Source: an uncultured Pelagibacteraceae bacterium
GTDB taxonomy: Bacteria; Pseudomonadota; Alphaproteobacteria; Pelagibacterales; Pelagibacteraceae
NCBI GenBank assembly: GCA_913052435.1
Contig: CAJXDV010000035.1
Location: 1-9,168 of the forward strand
DNA length: 9,168 nt
Reading direction: 5' to 3'
The notes under the pieces were generated by a model. The model had not been told where the DNA came from, made no database searches, and was given only the letters and a program-made list of their open reading frames with translations. The position numbers were made by a program, and so were the translations under genes. Of this stretch, positions 1 to 6,899 are shown piece by piece. The first letter of the stretch is position 1; every line of letters begins with the position of its first letter.

Positions 1-209
1 ATAGATTTTATACTTTTACCGATGGATTGTCAGAAAGTTTAGATGAAAAAGGTAATGAAATAGGAATTGAAGGTTCAATAAAAATTATAGAAAATAATTA
101 TAATAAAGACATAAAAAAACAATTATCTGACATCACAAAAGATGTGATTAAAAAATCAGCTGATAAAAGACTAAATGATGATTTAACAGTACTTTCGGTA
201 GGTAAATAA
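1..209 (+). CDS. C-terminal end of a SpoIIE/RsbU-type PP2C phosphatase (5' truncated by window edge)
   Basis: The reading frame is open from base 3 and stops with TAA at 207-209, giving the last 68 residues of a longer protein. It begins with RFYTFTDGLSES, the metal-binding FTDG motif of SpoIIE/RsbU (PP2C-family) serine phosphatases, and ends with DDLTVLSVGK, the final Asp-Asp motif of that fold. The same two motifs occur at the end of the Amt fusion downstream (FTDGFSE and DDDLTIIGIGK). Over the first 24 residues about 16 are identical, so the two are paralogues. Whether this gene also carried an Amt channel cannot be seen here. A TTG at 27 lies inside the conserved FTDG motif and is not a start. 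RsbU-like enzymes remove phosphate from Ser/Thr on STAS-domain partner proteins; that role is assumed from the family. Confidence 0.85.
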   Translation, partial: RFYTFTDGLSESLDEKGNEIGIEGSIKIIENNYNKDIKKQLSDITKDVIKKSADKRLNDDLTVLSVGK

Positions 210-235
210 AATTTATTTGCAAAAAAAAGCCCAGT

Positions 236-281
236 TTGGTTAACATTTTAATTCTAATAAAATTTTATTAGTATTAAAATG
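236..281 (+). promoter_or_regulatory. 38-bp near-perfect palindrome with an overlapping possible promoter, upstream of the HMA gene
   Basis: Bases 244-262 and 263-281 are reverse complements of each other with one mismatched pair (T253/T272) and no spacer; the centre is CTAATAAAATTTTATTAG. There is no T-run after it on the + strand (CATAAAAAAAATAG follows), so it does not look like a classical intrinsic terminator. A weak sigma-70-like promoter can be read across it: TTGGTT at 236-241 and TAAAAT at 258-263, 16 bp apart. The -10 would then sit at the palindrome centre, as expected for a repressor operator. It could also be an RNA hairpin in the leader, 12 bases before the Shine-Dalgarno. The palindrome is seen directly; its role is inferred. 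Confidence 0.45.
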
Positions 282-293
282 CATAAAAAAAAT

Positions 294-299
294 AGGGAG
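294..299 (+). promoter_or_regulatory. Strong Shine-Dalgarno of the HMA gene
   Basis: AGGGAG lies 5 bases before the ATG at 305 and is the clearest ribosome binding site in the window. Most other genes here have none that is recognisable. It fixes the start of the HMA protein and suggests that this gene is translated independently of the truncated gene upstream. Confidence 0.7.
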
Positions 300-304
300 A
301 TATA

Positions 305-643
305 ATGAGAAAAATAATTACTTTATTACTAGTGACGTTTTTTTTATCTATTGGTAGCATTCTAAATGCAGCTGAATCAATGGTGGCTCAGGTAAATGGC
401 ATGATGTGTATTAAATGTCAAAAAATGGTTACCATGGCTTTAATTAAAGCAAGTCCAACTGCACATGTAAAAGTATCATGGCCAGAAGGGGTAGCTGTTT
501 CTGCTTTTGAAGATAAATCAAATTTAAACGAAGAAGAATTTAAAAAAGCAATTTTAGGAACAGGATTTGAGGTTGTCAAAGTTACAAGTGCTGGAAAATT
601 TATTGAAGATCCTAGTGAAGCAGTAAAAATTTTATCAAACTAA
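305..643 (+). CDS. Secreted heavy-metal-associated (HMA) domain protein
   Basis: This is a 112-residue protein. Residues 1-22 form a signal peptide: Lys/Arg at the N-terminus, a hydrophobic core, and likely cleavage in LNA^AES. The mature part is a single HMA/CopZ-like ferredoxin-fold domain of about 70 residues with GMMCIKC at 32-38, a variant of the GMTCxxC motif in which Cys35 and Cys38 bind soft metals such as Cu(I). The later GTGFEVVKV segment (85-93) matches the usual 'GY/F-xV' end of the domain. The ATG follows a good AGGGAG site. The next gene, the Amt-phosphatase fusion, starts 18 bp after the stop, so both are probably on one transcript. HMA proteins are normally metallochaperones or P-type ATPase domains in the cytoplasm; a periplasmic one beside an ammonium channel is unusual. 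Whether it binds metal, or modulates the channel or another copper protein, is not shown. Confidence 0.85.
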   Translation: MRKIITLLLVTFFLSIGSILNAAESMVAQVNGMMCIKCQKMVTMALIKASPTAHVKVSWPEGVAVSAFEDKSNLNEEEFKKAILGTGFEVVKVTSAGKFIEDPSEAVKILSN

Positions 644-661
644 TTAATAATTATTGATAAA

Positions 662-2947
662 ATGGCTGAAAAACAAATAGAACGAATATTTAGTGATATT
701 TCCGAGTTACGTAGATACGTATTCGATAGTGTAGATAAACTTCAGTCAACTATTACACAGTCAGAATTAACAAATAAAGGCGCATTAAATTCTGTAGAGT
801 TTCGACTAGAGGCCATACTTCAGGCGAATTTGGATACATTTTGGCTGTTGATGTGTTCAGTATTAGTTTTCTTAATGCAGGCTGGATTTATGTGTTTAGA
901 ATCTGGCTTAACAAGAAGAAAAAGCAGTATTAACGTTGCACTAAAAAATATAGCCGATTTTGGAATTGCTGTTGTTACTTTTTGGGCATTTGGTTTTGGA
1001 TTAATGTATGGTGCCAGCTATTCAGGATTAGTTGGCACCAAATATTTTCTTTTCTTCACAAATGTTGCCGGTTACCAAACTTATTTTGTTTTCCAAGCCA
1101 TGTTCGTTGCAACAGCAGCTACGATTATTTCAGGAGCAGTAGCTGAAAGATTAAAGTTTTTCAGCTATATTATAATTACATTTGTAACATCAGGCATTAT
1201 ATATCCATTGGTTGGTCATTGGATATGGGCTTTTGATTTTTCAAATCCTATAAGAAAATTTGGCTGGTTAGGTAAATTAGGTTTTATTGATTTTGCAGGA
1301 GCTTCAGCTGTTCATTCCGTAGGAGGTTGGGTTGCTCTAGCAATTCTACTTATTGTTGGACCAAGAACGGGAAGATTTAGAGAAGGAGACGCACAAGGTA
1401 ACAAAATTTTTCAAGGAAGTAATACCCCAATGGCAGCATTAGGTTCTTTGATTTTGTGGTTTGGTTGGTTTGGCTTTAACGGTGGAGCCAATTTAGCAAT
1501 GGATATAAGAATTCCACTTATATTGATTAATACATTTATGGCAGCTTCTGCTGGATTAATTTCATCTAGTATTATGGGAGTAATTGTCATGAGAAAACCC
1601 GAGCCCATGTTCATGATTACAGGTCCAATAGCAGGATTAGTTTCTATTACTGCTTCTTGCGCCTTTGTATCTCCGTCAAACGCAATCATTATAGGCGGTT
1701 TAGCAGGAATATTGTCTGGAAGCTTTTTAGTCATATTAGAAAAGTTAAAAATTGATGATGTTGTTAATGCAATTCCAGTTCATTTAATTTGCGGAATATG
1801 GGGAACATTAGCTATAGCAATATTTGGAGATATCGAAAAAATGGGCATTGAGATTACAAGAGCTCAGCAATTGTATGTTCAGTTAATAGGCGTAGTTAGT
1901 ATTGGAGCTTTTTGTTTTTTTACGTCTTATATTATTTTTAAAATTATTAATTATTTTTACCCACTTAGAGTTAGCAAGATTAATGAAGAATTAGGTTTAA
2001 ATATTGCAGAGCATAACGCTTCAACAGATACACATGAACTATTAAATGTTTTAGGCAAACAAGCAGAAACTCAAGATTATACGTTGAGAGCACCACAAGA
2101 TTCTTTTACAGAAACAGGTCTTATCGGTACACAATATAATCGGATGATGAACAGACTTGAACAATCCGAAAAACAAAAAAATATGTGGAAAAATCGAGTA
2201 GCAAGAGAAATTAAATTAGCAATGGAAGTTCAACAAAAATTGATGCCAGAAAGAGATTTAGAAAATTATCCAGTATACGGCTTAAACATTCCAGCCAGAG
2301 AAATATCTGGTGATTATTATGATTTTTATCCACATGATGATCAAATATATTTTACTTTATCCGATGTATCTGGAAAAGGAGTTAATGCAGGAATGGTGAT
2401 GGCAAAAGCAATTACACTATTTAAAATATTTGCTAGACAAAAATATAAACCTAACGAAATTCTTTTTGAAATGAATAATGATTTGAATGAAACAAATCCA
2501 AAAGGCACATACATCACATCAATTATTGGTTGTTATAATTTGAAAAATGATGAAATTGAATTAGCAAACGCAGGACACCAGCCAGCATTGCATAAAATAG
2601 GTGACAAGTTTATAGAATATCCATCAAGCTCAATTCCTCTAGCTATCAGCAAGCAAAAGAATGAAAATATTTACAAATTAGAAAAATTTAAATTAAATTC
2701 TAGTCGAGTTTACTGTTTTACAGATGGTTTTTCTGAATGTTTGGATGAAAATAATAATGAATTAGGAATCGATGGTGTTAAAACTTTGCTGAACAGACAT
2801 CAAAATTCTCTTTTAAAATTAGAACTACAAAAAGCAACTGAGGAAATTCGACAAAAAAGCTTGAAGGTCGAATATAAAGAAAAAGGAATCAAAGAAAGCA
2901 ACGATATTCTTGATGATGATTTAACAATCATTGGAATTGGAAAGTAA
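662..2947 (+). CDS. amt: Ammonium channel (Amt) fused to a SpoIIE/RsbU-type PP2C phosphatase
   Basis: The protein has 761 residues. Residues 1-54 are a charged, probably helical extension. Residues about 56-435 form an Amt/MEP/Rh channel with the expected 11 membrane segments. Recognisable elements are SGAVAER (157-163), DFAGASAVH with Asp210 and twin-histidine His218, GWFGFN (268-273, Phe272 as inner gate residue, Phe148 as outer), and the second twin histidine His374 in IPVHLICG. The post-channel tail (EELGLNIAEH, 442-451) is also Amt-like. Residues about 484-502 resemble the second half of a HAMP linker (ETGLIGTQYNRMMNRLE). Residues about 511-761 are a PP2C/SpoIIE domain: VQQKLMP, GDYYDF (Asp551), DVSGKG (Asp568), NAGHQPAL (636-643), FTDG (Asp688) and DDDLTIIGIG (751-760). 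All metal-binding aspartates are present, so both halves look functional. The likely job is to carry or sense ammonium and pass the state to a phosphoprotein in the cytoplasm. The start fits an 18-bp gap after the HMA gene, with no obvious Shine-Dalgarno. No GlnK or STAS partner is encoded nearby. Confidence 0.93.
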   Translation: MAEKQIERIFSDISELRRYVFDSVDKLQSTITQSELTNKGALNSVEFRLEAILQANLDTFWLLMCSVLVFLMQAGFMCLESGLTRRKSSINVALKNIADFGIAVVTFWAFGFGLMYGASYSGLVGTKYFLFFTNVAGYQTYFVFQAMFVATAATIISGAVAERLKFFSYIIITFVTSGIIYPLVGHWIWAFDFSNPIRKFGWLGKLGFIDFAGASAVHSVGGWVALAILLIVGPRTGRFREGDAQGNKIFQGSNTPMAALGSLILWFGWFGFNGGANLAMDIRIPLILINTFMAASAGLISSSIMGVIVMRKPEPMFMITGPIAGLVSITASCAFVSPSNAIIIGGLAGILSGSFLVILEKLKIDDVVNAIPVHLICGIWGTLAIAIFGDIEKMGIEITRAQQLYVQLIGVVSIGAFCFFTSYIIFKIINYFYPLRVSKINEELGLNIAEHNASTDTHELLNVLGKQAETQDYTLRAPQDSFTETGLIGTQYNRMMNRLEQSEKQKNMWKNRVAREIKLAMEVQQKLMPERDLENYPVYGLNIPAREISGDYYDFYPHDDQIYFTLSDVSGKGVNAGMVMAKAITLFKIFARQKYKPNEILFEMNNDLNETNPKGTYITSIIGCYNLKNDEIELANAGHQPALHKIGDKFIEYPSSSIPLAISKQKNENIYKLEKFKLNSSRVYCFTDGFSECLDENNNELGIDGVKTLLNRHQNSLLKLELQKATEEIRQKSLKVEYKEKGIKESNDILDDDLTIIGIGK

Positions 2948-3035
2948 TCACAGTGCTTATTTTAAGGTTTTGAGCAAATACACCCGCGGTCAAATAGCAT
3001 CTATAATAATTATAACCTAAATCTATATTTCTTTT
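2948..3035 (+). promoter_or_regulatory. 88-bp gap with a possible promoter for the oxidoreductase operon
   Basis: This is the only sizeable gap between the Amt fusion and the amino-acid gene group, so a promoter is expected here. TATAAT at 3002-3007 is a consensus -10 box, 28 bases before the GTG start. No convincing -35 box stands at the right distance (TTGAGC at 2970-2975 is too far away). A short GC-rich patch including CCGCGG (2984-2989) is out of keeping with its surroundings. No terminator hairpin with a T-run is visible. Confidence 0.3.
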
Positions 3036-4277
3036 GTGACAGAAAAAAATTTGAAAATTGGAGTAGTTGGAGCAGGAATTCAAGGAGTTTGCACTGCTTT
3101 ATTTCTTCAAAAAAAAGGTTATCAAGTAATTATATTTGATCGTGATCAACCTATTAATTCAGCATCATATGGTAACGCAGGCCATTTTTCACCTTACGCA
3201 TCCGTACCATTGAATAGAACTGATATTGTTTCTGATGTTCCTACAATGTTATTAAGCTCAAGAGGTCCGCTTGCATTAAAATGGAATTATGTGCCAAAAA
3301 TGATCCCATGGTTTTTGAAATTTTTATTAAACTGTAGACAAGAAAGAATGATGCATACGGCAAAAAATATGCATCAAATATTGGATCAATCATTACCAGC
3401 TTTTGATGAATTATTTGAAGAAATAAATTTAGAAGGTTTGGTGGAAAATAAAGGAATTCTTTATGTGTGGACAGATAAAAATTTAAAAAGCAGAGAACTC
3501 GAAAATAAAATAAAAGAAGAGCTAGGCGTTAAGCAACAATTGGTAAACCCTAAAGAAATTCATGATCTTGAACCTAACTTGAAACCTTTTTACCATGGTG
3601 GGGTTTATTATGATTATGCAAGACATGCGAGAAATCCTAGAAAAATTTTAACAAAATTATTAGAAAATTTTATAAATAAAGGAGGCAAGTTTTTAAAATT
3701 AAATATCCAAGATATAAATTTTGATGAAGATAAACCAGTTATAAGATCAGAAACACAAAGGTTTATTTTTGACAAACTTGTTATAGCCTGCGGAGCTTTT
3801 TCAAAAAAATTAACTGATAAACTTCATGAACAAATTCCACTAGATACTGAGAGAGGATATCATGTTCATTTTAAAGATTGCGATCACTTAATTTCTAGAC
3901 CAGTTGTTCATGCAAATAGAGCTTTTGGCTTAACACCAATGGAGCAAGGATTAAGAGTTGTTGGTACAATTGAATTTGGAGGTCTCGATAATCCTTTATC
4001 TAAATCTAGAATTAAAAATCTGATTTTGAATGCAAATGATATGCTTGAAGGTTTACCTGAGCATAAGGATGAATGGTTAGGTTTTAGACCATCTTTGCCA
4101 GATTTTTTACCAGTAATAGGACCTTCAAAAAATTATAAAAATGTTTTTTATTCTTTTGGACATCATCATTTAGGATGGACTTTGGGAGCTATATCTGGAA
4201 AAATAGTATCCATGATGATCGCTAACGAAAATACAAATCTAAATCTCAAACCTTATAGTTCTTTAAGATTTTCTTAA
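3036..4277 (+). CDS. FAD-dependent D-amino-acid dehydrogenase (DadA-like, DAO superfamily)
   Basis: The 413-residue protein has the usual length for DadA-type flavoenzymes. The N-terminal dinucleotide fold is clear: GAGIQG (12-17) binds the FAD pyrophosphate and Asp35 ends strand 2. SASYGNAGHFSP (42-53) is the conserved second flavin motif. ERGYHVHF (272-279) holds the RGY motif near the substrate, and GFRPSLPDFLPVIGPS (349-364) with FGHHHLGWTLG (374-384) closes the FAD site as in DadA. Such enzymes oxidise D-amino acids to 2-oxo acids and ammonia, passing electrons to the respiratory chain rather than to oxygen. The start is GTG; a TTG five codons later is the only near alternative. A racemase gene follows 41 bp later, which fits use of D-amino acids. 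Related enzymes act on D-hydroxyproline or other imino acids, so the exact substrate is open. Confidence 0.85.
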   Translation: MTEKNLKIGVVGAGIQGVCTALFLQKKGYQVIIFDRDQPINSASYGNAGHFSPYASVPLNRTDIVSDVPTMLLSSRGPLALKWNYVPKMIPWFLKFLLNCRQERMMHTAKNMHQILDQSLPAFDELFEEINLEGLVENKGILYVWTDKNLKSRELENKIKEELGVKQQLVNPKEIHDLEPNLKPFYHGGVYYDYARHARNPRKILTKLLENFINKGGKFLKLNIQDINFDEDKPVIRSETQRFIFDKLVIACGAFSKKLTDKLHEQIPLDTERGYHVHFKDCDHLISRPVVHANRAFGLTPMEQGLRVVGTIEFGGLDNPLSKSRIKNLILNANDMLEGLPEHKDEWLGFRPSLPDFLPVIGPSKNYKNVFYSFGHHHLGWTLGAISGKIVSMMIANENTNLNLKPYSSLRFS

Positions 4278-4318
4278 TTTAGTGGAAAAAAATTCAAATA
4301 ACATTTAAAGATACAATC

Positions 4319-5017
4319 ATGATTGGAATATTAGGCGGAATGGGGACGCAAGCAGGTCTTGATTTTTGTAATAAGATTTCAATGTTAAATAGAGGAAAAA
4401 CAGATCAACAGTATCCTCTTTTTATATTGTATAACAAATCAAATATTCCAAAAAGACCTGAGAATATTAAAAAATATTTTAATGTTCTAAAAAGCTTACT
4501 CCAAGGCTGTCGATTACTTCAAAAAAATAAATGCAAGTTTATTGTTATGCCATGCAATACTGCTCATTATTGGCATGATGATTTACAGAAAAAAATAAAA
4601 ATTCCTTTATTGAGCATTCCAAAAGAAGTTTATCTTCACACCAAGAAAAGTTGCAAAAAAAATTCAAAAATTGGAATACTATGCACAGAAGCAACTTTAA
4701 AAACAGGAATTTACAGTAAATATTTCGATAAAAATTATAAATTAGTTAGTCCACGAAAATCTTTGCAGAAACTAAGCGTTAATAAAGCAATTAAATTTGT
4801 AAAAATGGGAAAAATCAAATTAGCAGAAAAAGCAATTAAGCCAGCGGTTAATAATTTAATTAAGATGAAGTGTAAAAAAATAATACTTGGCTGCACTGAA
4901 TTACCCATAGCAATTTTTGCATATAAATCTTTTAAAAAAATTAAAAAATCAAAAGTTTTTATTGATCCAAATTTATTATTAGCTAACGTTTCTATGAAAA
5001 AATATAGAAAGAAATAA
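4319..5017 (+). CDS. Aspartate/glutamate racemase family protein
   Basis: This is a 232-residue protein of the Asp/Glu/hydantoin racemase superfamily. The N-terminus IGILGGMGTQAG is the typical opening of aspartate racemases (YgeA/RacX type). The two catalytic cysteines of this cofactor-independent family are present in their usual settings: Cys79 in MPCNTAH and Cys192 in GCTELP. Each acts as acid/base on one face of the substrate alpha carbon. The protein is rich in Lys, especially in its C-terminal half, and ends in KKYRKK. It lies 41 bp after the DadA-like gene and 5 bp before the transporter, so it is probably translated from the same message. It may supply D-amino acids to the oxidase or convert environmental D-Asp/D-Glu to the L form. 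The substrate cannot be decided from the motifs, because broad-specificity racemases share them. Confidence 0.87.
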   Translation: MIGILGGMGTQAGLDFCNKISMLNRGKTDQQYPLFILYNKSNIPKRPENIKKYFNVLKSLLQGCRLLQKNKCKFIVMPCNTAHYWHDDLQKKIKIPLLSIPKEVYLHTKKSCKKNSKIGILCTEATLKTGIYSKYFDKNYKLVSPRKSLQKLSVNKAIKFVKMGKIKLAEKAIKPAVNNLIKMKCKKIILGCTELPIAIFAYKSFKKIKKSKVFIDPNLLLANVSMKKYRKK

Positions 5018-5022
5018 ATTAA

Positions 5023-5922
5023 GTGGCAAATAAAAATAATCTTGCGTATTTATTGCTAATTTTAACAACCCTTTTTTGGTCAGGTAATTTTATCGTTGGA
5101 AAAGCAGCAAGCAATTACCAAATCCCACCTTTTTCACTAAACTTTTATAGATGGTTATTCGCTTTTATAATTTTATTACCATTTACTTTTAAAGAAATTT
5201 TAGATCATAAAAAATATATTTTTTACAATATTGGTTTTTTTATAATTTTAGGAATAACGAGTATTACTATTTTTAATTCTATCGTTTACTATTCTTTATA
5301 TTATACACAAGTAATCAGTGGTGTTTTGATGATTTCAACAATACCAGTTTGGATCATGGTTGTCGCTTCTATACTTAATATTGAAAAAACGAATTTATTT
5401 CAAATAATTGGAGTAATTTTATCTTTAACAGGAGTATTATTTATAATTACCAAAGCAGACATCGAATTAATCAAAAGTTTAAACTTTAATAAAGGGGATT
5501 TATCAATGGTTGTTGCCATGTTTTCCTGGGCGATATATTCAGCTTTACTTAGAAAAAAAACTTACGAAGTATCTCAAATTGCACTGCTAGAAATAATAAT
5601 TATATGTGGATTAGTTTTTTTAATTCCTATTTATTTTATTGAAATGAATTTTGGTCATTCAATTACACTTGGTAAGCCATTTATATTAACACTAACTTAT
5701 GTGGTATTATTCCCAGGAATTCTTGCTTTTCTATTTTGGATAAAAGGAATATCAATTATTGGTGCAAATAGAGCAGGTGTCTTTTTGCATTTAATGCCAA
5801 TTTTCGGAGCATTAATGGCAATAGTTATCTTTGATGAAAAATTTATGTTTTACCATTTTCTGGGAGCAATATTTATTATTGCAGGAATAACACTTTCAAA
5901 TAAAAATAAAAAAAATGCTTAA
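5023..5922 (+). CDS. EamA/DMT-family transporter
   Basis: The 299-residue membrane protein has about ten hydrophobic segments arranged as two repeats of five, the drug/metabolite transporter (EamA) layout. The first helix carries the typical LFWSGNFIVGK pattern (17-27), and the start of the second repeat has the equivalent MFSWAIYSALLRKK (165-178). The last helices include the usual GANRAGVFLHLMPIFGALMA pattern (247-266) before a short Lys-rich tail. Family members export or import amino acids, nucleosides and other small metabolites across the inner membrane. The start is GTG, 5 bp after the racemase stop. The last 8 bp overlap the start of the next gene, which argues for translational coupling. 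Its place among amino-acid genes suggests an amino-acid or oxo-acid substrate; this is inference only. Confidence 0.87.
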   Translation: MANKNNLAYLLLILTTLFWSGNFIVGKAASNYQIPPFSLNFYRWLFAFIILLPFTFKEILDHKKYIFYNIGFFIILGITSITIFNSIVYYSLYYTQVISGVLMISTIPVWIMVVASILNIEKTNLFQIIGVILSLTGVLFIITKADIELIKSLNFNKGDLSMVVAMFSWAIYSALLRKKTYEVSQIALLEIIIICGLVFLIPIYFIEMNFGHSITLGKPFILTLTYVVLFPGILAFLFWIKGISIIGANRAGVFLHLMPIFGALMAIVIFDEKFMFYHFLGAIFIIAGITLSNKNKKNA

Positions 5923-6865
5923 AGTTGCAGTTTTAGACGATTATCAAAATGTTGCTCAAGAGTTTGTCGACTTAAAAAAATTATCAGGAAAATATGAGAT
6001 AAAAATATTTAGCGAACCATTTGAAAATGAGGATGATGCAATTGAACAGCTAAAGGATTTTGAAGCTTTATTAATTATGAGAGAGAGAACAAAAGTTACA
6101 TCTAATCTAATTAATAGTTTGAAGAAACTTAAATATATAGCAACAAGCGGCATGAGAAATAAAGCGATAGATCTTGAAGCGGCCAAGAAAAAAAAAGTCA
6201 TCGTAACTGGCACAGAAATAAATGTTAATCCTACATGTGAATTAACTTGGGCATTAATATTAGGTTTAGCCAGAAATATAAAACCAGAAATTGACAATAT
6301 GTTTCAGGGTTATTGGCAAACTACAATTGGCATTGAATTAAAAGGAAAAATATTAGGATTAATTGGACTGGGCAAAGTAGGCTCACAAGTTGCAAAAATA
6401 GGTAAAGCATTTGGTATGCAAGTTATGGCTTGGAGTGAAAATTTAAGTCTTGATAAATGTAAAGAACTAGATGTATTGCCAAGTAGTAAAGAAGATTTAA
6501 TTCTAAATTCCGATTTTCTATCAATTCATGTTCAAGGAGGAAAACGATATAAGGATTGCATTAAACTGGCCGAATTTGATAAAATGAAGAAGACAGCTTT
6601 TTTAATAAATACTTCAAGAGGTCCAATTGTTAATGAAGATGACTTGGTCATTGCACTTTCAACAAATGTTATTGCAGGCGCTGGAATAGATGTTTATGAA
6701 AAAGAACCTTTGCCTGCTAGTCATAAATTGAGATTTGTTCCAAATGCATTATTATTGCCTCATATAGGATATGTTACAGCAGAAAATTACTCTACTTTTT
6801 ATACTCAGATGATAGAAAATTTAGAAGCATGTGTTTCGGGAAAACCTATTCGTGTTATTGAATAA
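5915..6865 (+). CDS. D-2-hydroxyacid dehydrogenase family protein (NAD(P)-dependent)
   Basis: The protein has 316 residues. The N-terminal catalytic domain is followed by a Rossmann domain with GLGKVG (151-156). The catalytic triad of the family is intact: Arg235 in NTSRGPIVN, Glu264 in VYEKEPLP, and His283 in LLPHIGYVT. Such enzymes interconvert D-2-hydroxy acids and 2-oxo acids (relatives include phosphoglycerate dehydrogenase and glyoxylate/hydroxypyruvate reductases). At 316 residues it lacks the C-terminal regulatory domains of long SerA enzymes. After strand 2 the sequence is MAWSENLS (171-178), without the Asp that usually marks NAD preference, so cofactor choice is uncertain. The ATG lies inside the end of the transporter gene. 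The oxo acids made by the DadA-like oxidase would be natural substrates; that link is inference. Confidence 0.88.
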   Translation: MLKVAVLDDYQNVAQEFVDLKKLSGKYEIKIFSEPFENEDDAIEQLKDFEALLIMRERTKVTSNLINSLKKLKYIATSGMRNKAIDLEAAKKKKVIVTGTEINVNPTCELTWALILGLARNIKPEIDNMFQGYWQTTIGIELKGKILGLIGLGKVGSQVAKIGKAFGMQVMAWSENLSLDKCKELDVLPSSKEDLILNSDFLSIHVQGGKRYKDCIKLAEFDKMKKTAFLINTSRGPIVNEDDLVIALSTNVIAGAGIDVYEKEPLPASHKLRFVPNALLLPHIGYVTAENYSTFYTQMIENLEACVSGKPIRVIE

Positions 6866-6899
6866 GCAATGAAACTATAATTGTACTAAATATTTATAA

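Noticed and set aside
244..281. Palindrome read as an intrinsic terminator of the first gene
   Set aside because: The stem is almost wholly A/T and no T-run follows on the + strand, so the classical criteria are not met; a regulatory or leader role is kept as the main option.
1411..1734. Open frame on the - strand inside the Amt fusion
   Set aside because: It lies fully within the conserved Amt channel region, has no recognisable motif or ribosome binding site, and is best explained as a shadow of the real gene.
2981..2990. GC-rich patch CACCCGCGGT as a possible insertion scar or regulator site
   Set aside because: It is too short, without flanking repeats or a matching second copy in the window, to support any specific reading.
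5956..6297. Open frame on the - strand inside the hydroxyacid dehydrogenase
   Set aside because: It is antisense to a gene with an intact catalytic triad, has no family features, and reflects AT-rich codon complementarity.
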